From Icerya purchasi (lineage: Eukaryota; Arthropoda; Insecta; Hemiptera; Monophlebidae): DNA of 64,000 nt. Position numbers and translations under genes: made by a program. Of the stretch, positions 44,171 through 54,561 are shown piece by piece. The notes beneath the pieces are model-generated. The model saw only the letters and a program-made list of their open reading frames with translations, did no database searches and had not been told where the DNA came from. The stretch is from contig CM077116.1 in assembly GCA_039619475.1 (NCBI GenBank), forward strand, positions 385,106,760 through 385,170,759, given 5' to 3'. Position 1 is the stretch's first letter. Every line of letters starts with the position of its first letter.

Positions 44171-44249
44171 AAATTTTTTTTATGAATTTCCAAGTACAGA
44201 TTTAGACGGGCATTATTAATACACGGGCAAAGCCGTGGGGCACAGCTAG

Positions 44250-46557
44250 TAAATATATAAAATCACAAAACACAATTAATTAATTAATATGTAAAACTTG
44301 CTGATTAATTTCGGTTAACAAAGAACCATAATATTTAATTGAAGTTAACGTTGAACATAATAATAACTAAATAGTGGTAATATGTCGATATTGTAAACAA
44401 TAATCGATTTGTAAATAGTAATTAACAGATTATAAATTGTAATTAGATGAAATTTTTTTATGATCTCCTTTCGACTCGTAACTCAGGATAATTCAGTGTT
44501 CTTCGCAGTTTTACTTAGAGTGTTGATCTTTTTACTCGAAGCGAATGTATTTTTTTCCAACATTTCCGGAGGCATAAATTCTGCGCAGCTGATTTGATTT
44601 GGGAAAGAAATTACTTTTTAGCAATTGCATTCTAACTAGACGAGCAGTGGTCAATTTAGTAAAAAGTGAAATCTTTTTTTCTTTTCATTATTACTCGTAT
44701 TTTTAATAATTATTATTATTTTTATTAATCACGATTGTTATTGTTATTTCTCATTTCCAAAATGGACGGCCGGTCTGAAAACTTTTAAAATATTCTTGGA
44801 TTTTGTTTTGAGCATTTTGATTTATAGTTTTTTGTTTTTTTTTCTTCCGTCGTCGGTTACACTATTAGTCTCCTCTATTCTTTTTCTCATATTTAGTGTC
44901 TATCTTTCCAAGTTTTTCCTGGGCCTTTGAATCGATTTTCGATCGCAGTAAACTTTTGCATGCTAGTAAAACAACCGATTTCGAAATAACCTTCGCTATT
45001 TTCATAATGTATATAGAGATGTTTGCTCGGTTCGGGTGCCAAAATATATCATTGATCGGGCTGCTGTGAGTTAAAGGCAGTCAGTTTGTTGCTGCTTATT
45101 TTTTATCGTCTCCGTTTCTGTTTCATAAATACGATAGTAAATTTAGCGAGAAAACATCTTTTGCAGGTAAAATTTTCGGTTTCGTCGCTTAAAATTCTCC
45201 GTCTCTCCGGCGATATATCATTATCCGCGCCTTATATTAAGAAGTTTTAATGTGATTCTCTGCCGATTATGCCGGCCCGCTATACTTTCCCGCTTAATTT
45301 TCTTGTGCCATTTACAGCTGTTGAAAAGTTTTGTCTTCTGCAGTTTTTCATTTGGCCCGATTAAGTTTTGTTCCTTACTCGTTGTTTTTCCAAAAACCTT
45401 CGCCGTTAGCAGAGTTAATAGTCGTCCGCGCTCCTCACAGGTATCTTATTTTTTCGGTTCAACTTCTTCGGGCCGTCTAATTAAAGTATCGGCCGATCGT
45501 CTGTGAATAATTTGCTTGGCTGCGTCGACCGTTAGTTTTTACAGAAAAAAGTAATTTACGTAAATCGTTAAATTGATGTTCTTCATGGAAAGTTGTTACA
45601 TTTGTTGTTTTGTTCGTTTTTTTTTGCATAAAATCTGTCTGAGAAAACAATAGAAGACATATGTTAGTATACAGAAGAGAAAGGAAAGAAAAAGGAAGAA
45701 GAAACATACAGAACAGATTATCGTGTGTGGTGATGTTGTTTTTTTGTCACGGTAATCAAACTGACAGCAATATGGGATTGTAATTGGATTTGATTGCGTC
45801 TTTTGGTGCGTATGAATCGGAACGGTTTAATAGTAAAAAATTAAACATTTCAGACGATGGAAATTTGAAGAAAAAGTAATAAAAATCTGTTATACTGAAT
45901 GAAAGGAAACATAAAGTAAAAAATGACTGCGTACAAGTTAAAATAACATTATCGAAGCAATGTTATACAGTCTTCATTTTGAAAAAATAAATATGTACAC
46001 ACACACACACATATATATATATGTATATTGAGAAGGTATCGAGCTGTTTGCGACATTCTGTTATTATCTTATTTGTATTAATCTATTTTGCTTAAGCCGT
46101 AAAATGTGTGATCCGTCTCAGTATTTGCAAATTCGACAATTTCGACCTGGCGAAATTTGAATATAGTAGTTACGCGTTTATCGTCAATGGCTCGATATTC
46201 GTTGCTTCCGAGGACAGCGTTGATATGTCTCCCGAACGGGTTTTCACGCGTGTATGTGGAATCAGAAAAAAGTAAAAATTATAAAACTCAAGAAAGCGGT
46301 CAAGTAAATAGGTGGGCGGTTTATAGAATACGCGAATGGTGTAAGGAAAATAGAATATGGTTGGGCGAAGGAATAAAAAACAGATGTTTTTTTTTGGCCT
46401 TACCTCAGACAGTTTCTAAAAGGGCAAATGTTTTTTTTTTTTTTTTTTTTTTTTGAACAGTATTTAAAGGAGCAGGGAGTCCAGTGACTTAAAGGTCGTT
46501 GTGCAAGAACAAATTTAATCAGTAATGTAAAATATAAAAAAAATAATAAAAACCTCT
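44250..46557. other. AT-rich spacer
   Basis: No supported gene. Frames at 45252-45506 and 46157-46456 lack recognisable motifs. (CA)n(TA)n lies at about 45995-46022 and a T-run of about 25 at 46431-46454. Confidence 0.4.
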
Positions 46558-47110
46558 TTTTCTTTTTTTTTTGGGGGGGTATGCTAACAAAGAGTAACGC
46601 CCAATCAACCAAGGAATTTATTTAAGTAATAGTTCAAAAGGAGTATAACATGTTAGATTTTAATCTGGTGCGAGACGGAATGAATAAAAAAAGCTAGAAT
46701 AGGAACAATTGACAAAGAAGGAAAAGAGAGAATATAAGAGTCATTGTATGGAGTAGGAAGACCAAGATCCAAAAGGTGAGAATAGAAGAGAGAACGTTCT
46801 GAAGGAAGTGAGGAACGTTCGAAAAGTAAACATGATATTGACATCGCACAGAAAAAAGGAATATTCTGGGTGAAGAGGGCACCGAGGAGAAGAGTCGAGG
46901 GGAAAATGAAAAAGTAACGAAGGGAGAAAGGTACGACTAAGACGGAGACGACATATGGCAGTGATCAGGGGGGACGACAAAGAGAAGGAAACATATCAAA
47001 CCATCTGGTCAGAAAAGGTAAGGGCTGGACGGAAAGATAAAAGGAATTCGGATTGGAGAAAAGGGAAAAATAAATATCCTTCCATAATCTAGGATATGAT
47101 AAATAATGTG
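46558..47110 (-). mobile_element. LINE family T, 3'-tail copy 6
   Basis: Minus-strand pieces: FYLSVQPLPFLTRWFDMF, ICRLRLSRTFLPSLLFHFP, LDSSPRCPLHPEYSFFLCDV, then after frame changes LPSERSLFYSHLLDLGLPTP and YNDSYILSFPSLSIVPI. The 3' UTR contains TTGATTGGGCG and ends in C7 and an A-run (T-run 46558-46572). At least three frame changes occur. Confidence 0.78.
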
Positions 47111-47720
47111 CGTGAGAACTACCTACAAAGTTTTCGAAAAATCAGTGACAGGAATGAGAAATGTAGGTTTTAATGAGTATTTAGAGAAGAAAGGTACAGA
47201 TTTAGGGTTGAAGTCAGCCTAGCAATAGAGCTAGTTTAGCATAAAATCGCATTTCAAAAGGCCTGCCATTTTTTCCTATCCTTTAATCTTTAGATGCGAA
47301 TTCTACGAATTATAATGGTAACGATTGATAAGAAAAATATGCCTTTTAATGAGTTTTATTCAAAATTGACAAGGAACAAACGTTTCTGCTAATAAGTTGA
47401 GAGTGAGAAAGAATTTAAAAAATTTTAGGATCATAGTTTTGTTCGTGCTCTCTAACTTGTCGAATGTAGTAGAAATTACCAGAATTATTGTTTTTAATTA
47501 TTTCCGGCAGATTATTTTACTGTAATTTTAAACTGTCACCTGAAGTGAGTAAATATTTAAATAAAGATAGACGTAATTAGAATTATTCAATGAAGTAACG
47601 TTCGGACAGGAATGTCGTAAGTTTATGATGCTAATATTATAGAACAACAAAAGATAAAAAATTTAAAAATGTGAAGAAACGTACACTAGAAAAAACGAAG
47701 TTAACTAATTTAACATTTTT
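47111..47720. other. Spacer
   Basis: No gene recognised. Confidence 0.3.
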
Positions 47721-47990
47721 GTATTAATAAATTGAAAATTACACTCTTAAACATAAAAGATATTCACAATTAAAATTATAATAAAAGCATAAAAAAATTA
47801 AAAAAATAGCCGACTAGTTTCGGATATCACAGATCCACAATTACGGCTTTATTAACATTTAATTAACAAAGCCATGATTAGTGATATCGGAAACTAGTCG
47901 GCTATTTTTTTAATTTTTTTATGCTTTTATTATAATTTTAATTGTGAATATCTTTTATGTTTAAGAGTGTAATTTTCAATTTATTAATAC
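47721..47990. repeat. Long inverted repeat (about 130-nt arms), Penelope-like
   Basis: Outer arms from GTATTAATAAATTGAAAATT to its inverse at 47990 are nearly perfect. Inner arms include AGCCGACTAGTTTCGGATATC and GATATCGGAAACTAGTCGGC. The GAAACTAGTCGGC phrase resembles the palindromic ends of Penelope-like elements. The hammerhead core CTGATGA is not present here. Confidence 0.8.
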
Positions 47991-48008
47991 AGTAATCGAA
48001 ACACGAAA

Positions 48009-48197
48009 ATGGATGAAGATAATTTTAATTATAAATTAAATTTAGCATTTCTTATCTTGACTCTGGCGATGCATGCGAACATTGTCATGCACTATTATTT
48101 GAATTCTAAAAGAAAAGGGATGAAGACCGTATTACCGAAACTGGAAGCTTGGTTGGATGAATTTAAATATTTGTTTTGTTCAATGATGAAGAAATAA
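48009..48197 (+). CDS. Small ORF of unknown function, possibly a transposase N-terminus
   Basis: A 62-codon ORF beginning M-D-E-D-N-F-N. It contains a hydrophobic helix (LAFLILTLAMHANIVMHYYL) and then a basic/aromatic part ending EFKYLFCSMMKK. The layout vaguely recalls the N-terminus of PIF/Harbinger-type nucleases in insects, but the diagnostic RxxxxWxRPW block is absent. It sits 18 bp after the inverted repeat. Its start codons match short frames at 9629 and 9783. No downstream continuation is recognisable. Confidence 0.3.
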   Translation: MDEDNFNYKLNLAFLILTLAMHANIVMHYYLNSKRKGMKTVLPKLEAWLDEFKYLFCSMMKK

Positions 48198-48753
48198 ATA
48201 AAAATTCTAGACGGAACATTCGCATTTGCTTCATATAATTCCCGAAACGCTGGCATAAAGAGCGGAGGAATATATCTGCGAACGTAAAAATTACATCTAT
48301 GAAAATTATGTACATTTATTCAAAGACTGTCAAGCGCGTTTTGAAGAGAACACTTTAAGGTTTAGTGAAAAATTAGTAAAGTTTAGTAAACAATTAGCAA
48401 GGTTTAATGAACGAAAGAGAGCAGGAGAGTGGGGGTTGGCAATCGAAGCAAGCAGAAGCAAAGTCCTTATACGTATATATATATAAACAGTTGACTGGCG
48501 ACTATCTGAATTAACTGTGCGGCCAGCCGGTCTGGATAGTAAAACATCCGGATACGCCAGAGTTCAAAGAACGACCTTCTACAATGTTAAAGCTACAGTA
48601 TTTATATTAAATGACAGTACACTATTGTACTGTATATGTACATTAATGAGAATATGGTTAATGAAGATACTGTATGGCTGTTTTATTAATTTTACAGCTG
48701 TATTAAAATATCGTTACGACAAAGCAAATGAAATGTACAATATTTATAATTAA
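48198..48753. other. Spacer
   Basis: No gene recognised. Short imperfect repeats of TTTAGTRAA(A/C)AATTAG lie at 48360-48405. Confidence 0.35.
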
Positions 48754-49792
48754 CTAGCTGTGCCCGCGGCGTTGCTCGTGTGAATTATGATTCTAAAAAA
48801 TGACTTTATTTGTTAAATTACACCCGCGCGGAATTCAGTTCATGAATGTGTAAAAGTATTAGTAAATGATTATTTGTCAAAAGATTTTTTATTGACCGTG
48901 GCGGTTCGTGAATATTGGGGAGACTAACTTTTCCAGAAGCACAGCACATACCATTAGGTTCATTGGCCCATTTTTTGGCAGAACACTTGGAGCAGATCTT
49001 ATTTATGGCTCCGATTTGGACGGAAGACTGTTGAGCATAATCAATCTGTAGATCGTATCTGAAAGCCGATCTGTTACTGTGAGCTAAAACTCGATTACGA
49101 ACTCTAGTCGTTAACATCTGTTGTCTTTCTCTCTGATCTCGAAGGCGTTGCGAACGCTCAGAGCTCGATTCCCTAGTGCGAGCTTGTGTATTTCTAATAT
49201 TTTGCTTTTCAAGCCGCTGCGAACGCTCGATACTCGACTCTCTGGCACGCGATTGCGACGCGTATTCTCTCTGACTTGCAAGACGATTTTCAGTTTCTGA
49301 TGAAGATTCTCCATTACGACGTATTTTTGATGCCCTCGCCTGGGAACTATTCCTAGAAAGTTGAGATCTTAATCTTTTGCGCATTTCGTACCTTTTACAA
49401 AAGATAACGGTAACGCTCGAAAAATTTTAATTCCTTACGTTAACACACTATTTCCATTAGTGATCAGCTTTTAAACGATGCTAAGGCGATCTTTATCCGA
49501 ATTTCCATTTCCATGGTAATTAACATTGATATTTTAATGTTTTATAAAAAAAGTTTTTGCAGCGCACGCGATGTAAGGAATTATTTAGGTCATTTTTTTA
49601 CACCTTGAGTCACATTATTGGAGTTTTAGTAACGATCCCTAATTTTTTTGAAAATATAATATAGCCTATGTCACCCGGAGATAGTGTAGCTTCGCAACGG
49701 TGAAAGCATTTTTCAGATCGGTCCAGTAGTTTCGGAGCCTATTCAATGTAAACAAACAATCAAATCTTTCCTCTTTATAATATTAGTATAAA
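48754..49792 (-). mobile_element. Helitron D (non-autonomous, different family)
   Basis: Minus strand: it ends in a GC-rich stretch (CGCCGCGGGCACAG) and CTAG at 48757-48754, followed by T. The 5' side reads ATACTAATATTATAAAGAGG near 49790, followed by TAGGCTCCGAAACTACTGGACCGAT, the familiar leader of animal Helitrons. The 5' TC is degraded. It keeps one coding segment and lacks Rep core and helicase. Confidence 0.72.
48818..49384 (-). CDS. Helitron RepHel N-terminal zinc-ribbon-like fragment
   Basis: An open frame of 188 codons. Residues 1-90 are Arg/Ser/Glu-rich with three imperfect copies of RARESSxERSQRLE-type units. Residues about 125-160 read GAINKICSKCSAKKWANEPN and GMCCASGKVSLP. The pattern C-x2-C-x-A-x2-W-x2-E...CC-x2-G-x-V-x-L-P is what I recall from the N-terminal region of animal Helitron proteins, just ahead of the Rep domain. 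The protein then ends as it runs into the element's 3' end, so it is a truncated piece with no catalytic domain. It appears uninterrupted, unlike its neighbours. Confidence 0.72.
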   Translation of the reverse strand: MRKRLRSQLSRNSSQARASKIRRNGESSSETENRLASQREYASQSRARESSIERSQRLEKQNIRNTQARTRESSSERSQRLRDQRERQQMLTTRVRNRVLAHSNRSAFRYDLQIDYAQQSSVQIGAINKICSKCSAKKWANEPNGMCCASGKVSLPNIHEPPRSIKNLLTNNHLLILLHIHELNSARV

Positions 49793-50640
49793 TAACAAAT
49801 TCTTAACACACGTACATTACAAACAATACTGTAAATTAAATGAAAAAATTAAAATTATATGTACTGCATGTAGCTGTGATTTTATAAAAGCGCTTTAGTT
49901 TTTTCTTCTTTTTTTATTTATTTCTTTTTTTTTTGAAAAGTCGATCCCGATAATACGAAGTCCGGATAGAAGCGATCCGGACAATCGCCAGCGGGCTATA
50001 TATATATATATACGTATATGTATATAACATAACATAATATCAACTCCATGTTTATGTCTCAGTTGTGAAATTAGACCAATTCGATGGGCTGCTATGAAAG
50101 TACCTAACTGGCAAGATAATAGAAGAGAATTTTAATAAGAGGTAGGTAGAACAGGGGGGAATAAAGAGGTTAAGGAAAAACAGTGAGGACAAAGAAGGGA
50201 ACATTTACATAGAACAGGATTTCGGAGATATAGCAGCGCAAGGAAAGACACGGAAGTTGGAGCGCAACCAACAACCATGCTGCCATTTCCGTCCGAACGA
50301 ATTTTCCCAATGGCAAGGCAAGTCGAAACGACTGGTTTTCAGTGGACGGCACGGGTTCTCGTAGGCTTAATATTACAGCCGTTCCTAACATGAAGTACAG
50401 ACGCTGATCAGGTAGCCGCTCCACTGGAGGCAGACGCTTCTGGGCTTGAGTTGCTGTTGAGGAGTCAGCATTTAAGCCTTTTACGGCGACCTAGCTCCGC
50501 CGAGGGTGAGACAGTTTTAGGATTTTAGCAGACTTTTATGGGAAGTTCCTCAAACTTTCTATCTGCATCCTCGTGTCCCATTGCCCTGCCACTACTGGAA
50601 TCACCTACCTGAAGTTTTTCACCATATACTATATATATAT
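49793..50640. other. Spacer
   Basis: No supported gene. A minus frame at 50170-50424 has no motif. (TA)n lies at about 49998-50025. Confidence 0.35.
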
Positions 50641-50644
50641 ATAT

Positions 50645-51066
50645 AAAACTCGGCCATTTTGGCCTCGCAAGGGGCTGCGCTCCTTGACCCCTCTTGCTTT
50701 CATTTCTGTCTCTTTCTCTTCTATACTTTGTATAAAATGATCAAAATTTACAACGTAATTCTTACTGGCATCAACACAAAAAAATAAATAACATAACCAC
50801 AAAAATCTTATTCTAACATTTAACTTTCATTATATAAAATTAAGACATTTTTTCGTTATATTTTTCGTTACATATTTCATTACATAAAATTGTGACATTT
50901 TTTAAATAACAATAACAAAAATCCTAAAAAATATACCAAACGTTACATAAAATTGGGACATTTTTTTGGGACATTTTGCTTTACATAAAATTGGGGCATT
51001 TTTATGGGACGTTTTCTTGGGATATTTTTTCGAATGGGGGGTAGCCTAAGAATTACGTTGTAATTA
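50645..51066. mobile_element. MITE-like repeat with TTACAACGTAATTCTTA ends (copy 1)
   Basis: TTACAACGTAATTCTTA at about 50749 is inverted at about 51048-51063 (TAAGAATTACGTTGTAA). The core repeats ACATAAAATTGGGACATTTT-type units at least four times. The 100 bp before it (AACTCGGCCATTTT, AAGGGGCTG, TTTCTGTCTCTTTCTCTTCT) is shared with copy 2 at 61740, so the repeated unit is longer than the inverted-repeat part. Confidence 0.75.
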
Positions 51067-51159
51067 ATATATATATGCAGGGGCGAATACTAAGTATTGT
51101 TTGCGTAAATTAAATAATAATATAAATTATTAAAAATTTAAAGCTTTCACAGTGATTAC

Positions 51160-51434
51160 TCATGATAAATAATTTTCAGGTGTGTTTTAAAAGATATAGT
51201 TATTCGCTTAACGTTTCGACCAGCTTCTTACACCGGCCATCATCAGAAGTAAACTGAAGAACGGAGCGAAAATTGCGATCGACTTTTTTTTTTTTTTATT
51301 GTTATTGTCGATCGCAATTTTCAGTTTGCTTCTGATGATGGCCAGTGTAAGAAGCTGGTCGAAACGTTAAGCGAATAAATATCTTTTTTTAAAAACGTAC
51401 ACGCAGTTGTTTCTGAAAATTATTTATTATGAAT
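51160..51434. repeat. Penelope-like inverted repeat carrying two opposed ribozyme-like motifs
   Basis: Arms at about 51160-51283 and 51306-51434 are near-perfect complements around a T-rich spacer. The shared core is TTCTGATGATGGCC...GGTCGAAACGTTAAGCGAAT. Such head-to-head terminal repeats are typical of Penelope-like retroelement ends. No RT or GIY-YIG reading was found nearby. Confidence 0.75.
51325..51375 (+). ncRNA. Hammerhead ribozyme-like motif 2 (best copy)
   Basis: Helix I TTTGCTT/AAGCGAA (7 pairs, one G-U), core CTGATGA at 51332-51338, helix II GGCCAG/CTGGTC (one G-U), GAAA at 51361-51364, then CGTT giving a palindromic ACGT helix III, with cleavage expected after 51368 (GUU). All conserved core bases are present. 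A minus-strand copy at 51210-51257 keeps the core but its helix I is weaker. Confidence 0.62.
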
Positions 51435-51887
51435 ATAAATTATTATTTCATTGATTCTTCTAATGAATTTTAACCATACTCTACTTATCGTAAATATTTC
51501 CCCGTTTTTCTATTTATTATGCCTAAGGTTTATTCGTTTTTTTTCTAACGATTAAATGGACCGAAATGCAGAATAAGTTTATTTCTTTTCAATTTTTAAC
51601 AAAAGAAAAGGGGATTCAAATTTTCATGAATTTATTGTAGTTTGTTGAAATATTTCAAACGCAATAATTGACGCAAGGTTTTAGTGTGCTATTTATAAAT
51701 AAATATATTTTACAATAGTACATATGTATATGTTTATAAAAATATTTTTGAACTCCCTCCTCTCCCCTTAAATTTTAGTATAGATACGGCCTTGCTTACA
51801 TTCATTAATAATCTTAATCATTCGCTTCATTTTTGCTATACTTTTCCAGAACACAGATTTTCCTCTATAAAATTTATATACTATAAG
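51435..51887. other. AT-rich spacer
   Basis: No gene recognised. Confidence 0.35.
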
Positions 51888-52531
51888 CAGGGGTAGATCC
51901 AGAAGGCTCTTTGTGGAGAGGGGATTATATAATTAGGTAAAATCTTCTATGGTAGGCAGTAGCTTTGAGAAATACCCCTGGTTTCATAAGGAAACTCAAA
52001 TAGCGATCTTTATAGAAATTTAAATTGTTTTAAAAATACGTAATTATTACAATTTTTAATTTAACTTTAGTCTTATATGTAGGGGTGAGAAATAAAACGG
52101 AATTATAAAATTTTACCTTAAATATGGTAGTTTAGAAACAGTAAGAAAGATAGTATTTTTATTAGACTCTGCTTCTGTTTTATTTTTGTCAGTAATCCGA
52201 TCCGAATTCTCTTTGTTCGTGAGCAAGTAAAGAAAATATATATATTTCTCATTGAACTCTATTTTCATTTACATTACAAAATAAAAATTAAAAATAAATA
52301 AAAATGGCAAAAGATCGACAACAGTTGTGTTTAAAATAGAATAAAAAAGGAACAATAATAGTTTCATTAGAAAATAGTATTAAATATTAATTATTAAAAT
52401 CCATAGGTAAAATTCATACAAAACTTTTATAGCATAAATTAAGTTTCTCTGTTATAACAAATTTTTTCATAGAGGCTTTGGTTCTTTGAGGGGGAGAAAT
52501 GTCCCCTATCCCTCCCGTAGATCCGCCACTG
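51888..52531. mobile_element. hAT-like non-autonomous element
   Basis: The left end is CAGGGGTAGATCCAGAAGG. The right end, inverted, is CAGTGGCGGATCTACGGGAGG. This is the CAGtGGCGGATC terminus common to many hAT MITEs. The 8 bp on the two sides (ACTATAAG, ATACATGT) do not match, so the copy is old or its ends are slightly off. No ORF was found. Confidence 0.65.
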
Positions 52532-53738
52532 ATACATGTATATACATATATATATATAAATAGAAAGAGAGAGAGAGCATCTGAAATTGTAAATAAAATT
52601 TAGGAAGCGATTTTATAGAACAAACTAGAACCAAATCGTAATATATCTTTTTTAGGAATTTTCAAAATGCAAACAAGCCTTTTATTATGTATTGCGACGA
52701 GCAAAATGTCTATATTATTAAAATTTTTCGAAAGGAACTAGGTAAAAAATGAACAGAAAATGGGTACTAGAATAAGTGAGGGAACTCACAGCAACAATTA
52801 AAAATAAATTAACGCAAGAATATAGGACTGAACTGTAAAAAAAAGAGGAAAGTGAACAAAAGAAGGGAGAAAGAAAGTAATACTTCTCAATAAAGTGTTA
52901 CTAAGTACAGCGAACAGAGTGTAGTGACAAATAAACAGCGGCGGAGAAAATTGTTGGCATGTTTTTTTTGTTCCTTCTTTTAACGCGTGTTGAGATTATA
53001 TTATTTTTCGACCCTTTTTTGTCGGTAATTAGGGATCGTAATTTCCCCTTAAATGCTGCTAAAGTGTCTTCGAGTTAACAAGTTCTCGCTGATTCTGCAC
53101 AGTCGTTCGGAAAATTTATTTCATTTCTCGGAAATATTCGAGTTAGGCCTTTTAGTAATAATTTTCTGAGTACCCTTTACCCTTAATCGCCCATTTGACA
53201 TCGTCGTGTGTTTCATACTGCTTTATTCGTCTTTCGTTTTGCTCAGTTCTATTTCACGTTTTCGCAGTAGAACAAGAGAGGACTTACGGCCTGGTAAAAT
53301 GAAGAGAATATTAATAGAACATAATTTATTCAAATTCTACTTAAATCGTACAATATGATAAGTGCGTTCATATTATTGTTGTGGCTTGGTGTATTCGTCG
53401 TACACAGACTAAAATGGCCCAATGAAATTAATTCCACTAGTCACAGAGCTCTACTTTATGTAAATATTTCAGATTTGCAGAGATATTCCTTTGCATTCAT
53501 GTAATCGTAGAAATAATAATAATAATAATGAGAACAGTTGATTAAAGGGTAACTGGCGAACGTACTGCTAGATTAAATGTTTTTCAATTTCAACATTAGA
53601 AATTGGATATAATTTCAGCAGAAATACACACATTTTTCTTATCAATTTTATAAATTTTTCAACCATGCATATTTTAGATAAAATTTCATAAAAAGCAAAC
53701 AAGTAACTACGCTTCACGCAGATACATTAATACATGAA
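52532..53738. other. Spacer
   Basis: No gene recognised. A short (GA)n run lies at about 52565-52578. Confidence 0.35.
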
Positions 53739-53890
53739 TATATCTTATGAGCAGCTCTCTACCTTTCCTTTATTCTTTCACTCGATATAGGAATTATCTA
53801 TGTTGTTTCGTTGAATTGTCGGTGAGCTGGTTTTATATCTTATGAGCAGCTTTGCCTTTGCCTTATTTTTTTACTCGACATAAGAATGAC
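53739..53890. repeat. Imperfect direct repeat, about 95-bp period
   Basis: ATATCTTATGAGCAGCT followed by a CCTTT..CCTTATT..TT..ACTCGA(T/C)ATA block occurs at 53741 and 53836. Confidence 0.7.
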
Positions 53891-53959
53891 TACTTTTATT
53901 GTACAGAAATTGGTTCTTTAGAGACGGATACAGTATTTACATTTACATCGTTACATTGA

Positions 53960-54561
53960 CATCGAAGGTATGCGTCGTTATCGAAAGGAAAGGACGATGC
54001 GTACTAAAGGAGATTTGGTTGCGCGTGCTTCAAGTGCGTCTACGTGTCGTGAAAAGACGGCACCAATGCACGTAGAATTGCGTCAGGTGAAAATGGTTAG
54101 TTCATTCTTCAGTTCGAGTCCGAATTCTGCGCGCATAAATTCTACAAATGTGGGACCGTGTGACCCTTGTAAATCCAAGTTAATCCAGATCTTTAAAAAA
54201 TCCTTTTAATTTCGTATTGTACAAGATAGGAGGTTGAGGAGAAAGAATTTTTGAATGTATTCGAAGGAAGTGTTTGGCGAGATGTAAACCGATACGAGCA
54301 GGGCGCGCTTTCCATTTATAGGTGTTTGCAGCGCTGTCGCTATCCTCTTAACTTGCATTTGCGACCGAATTTTAAGTCTGAATGTGCCACATTTTCGCAA
54401 ATAGCCACTCCGCTCAACCGAACGATGTTTCGCTTGAATATACTACGCGAAAGCTGGTATTTCAAATGACTGATCTTTTTTGATTCAATCTCCGATAGCG
54501 GGAGTAATTGGCAGCGCGACAGCACAAAATCTGAACTGATTTCTGAAGAATGCACGTTCAA
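53960..54561 (-). pseudogene. Endonuclease/exonuclease/phosphatase-type domain relic (LINE-like)
   Basis: Minus-strand pieces in order: L-S-G-V-A-I-C-E-N-V (G-V-A-I block), then in another frame NGKRALLVSVYISPNTSFEY and IQKFFLLNLL. Past a stop comes GPTFVEFMRAEFGLEL, and finally CIGAVFSRHVDALEARATKS. GVAIY..., V-x-V-Y-I-S-P-N-T and C-I-D-A-V-F-S-R are the blocks of APE-like endonuclease proteins common in insect genomes. The D-A-V-F catalytic Asp reads G here. At least three frame changes or stops. Confidence 0.6.

Larger units (their letters stand above)
37870..44249 (+). mobile_element. Helitron B (composite, defective)
   Basis: The 3' end is secure: CACGGGCAAAGCCGTG hairpin, GGGCACAG, CTAG at 44246-44249, followed by T. 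The 5' end is uncertain, perhaps TATATATATAAAAGCGAAAATC near 37872 without a clear TC. The interior has an OTU pseudogene, a basic linker, a Pif1-like helicase pseudogene, a 1-kb block of compound repeats and a second Helitron-like end at about 42838-42862. After that a Helitron A/C-type 3' half with a LINE insertion follows. OTU-tail sequence occurs twice (39130-39240 and 43200-43350), so two Helitrons appear to be fused. Confidence 0.75.

Noticed and set aside
35478..44251. One large transposon with long terminal inverted repeats
   Set aside because: Both ends obey Helitron 3'-end rules and a 5' Helitron end for the left unit lies at 37514, so two Helitrons explain it better.
47868..47900. 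Hammerhead motif in the 47.7-48.0 kb inverted repeat
   Set aside because: GGAAAC and a stem are present, but the CTGATGA core is not.
51888..52531. 8-bp target duplication for the hAT-like element
   Set aside because: The flanking octamers differ, so no duplication is claimed.
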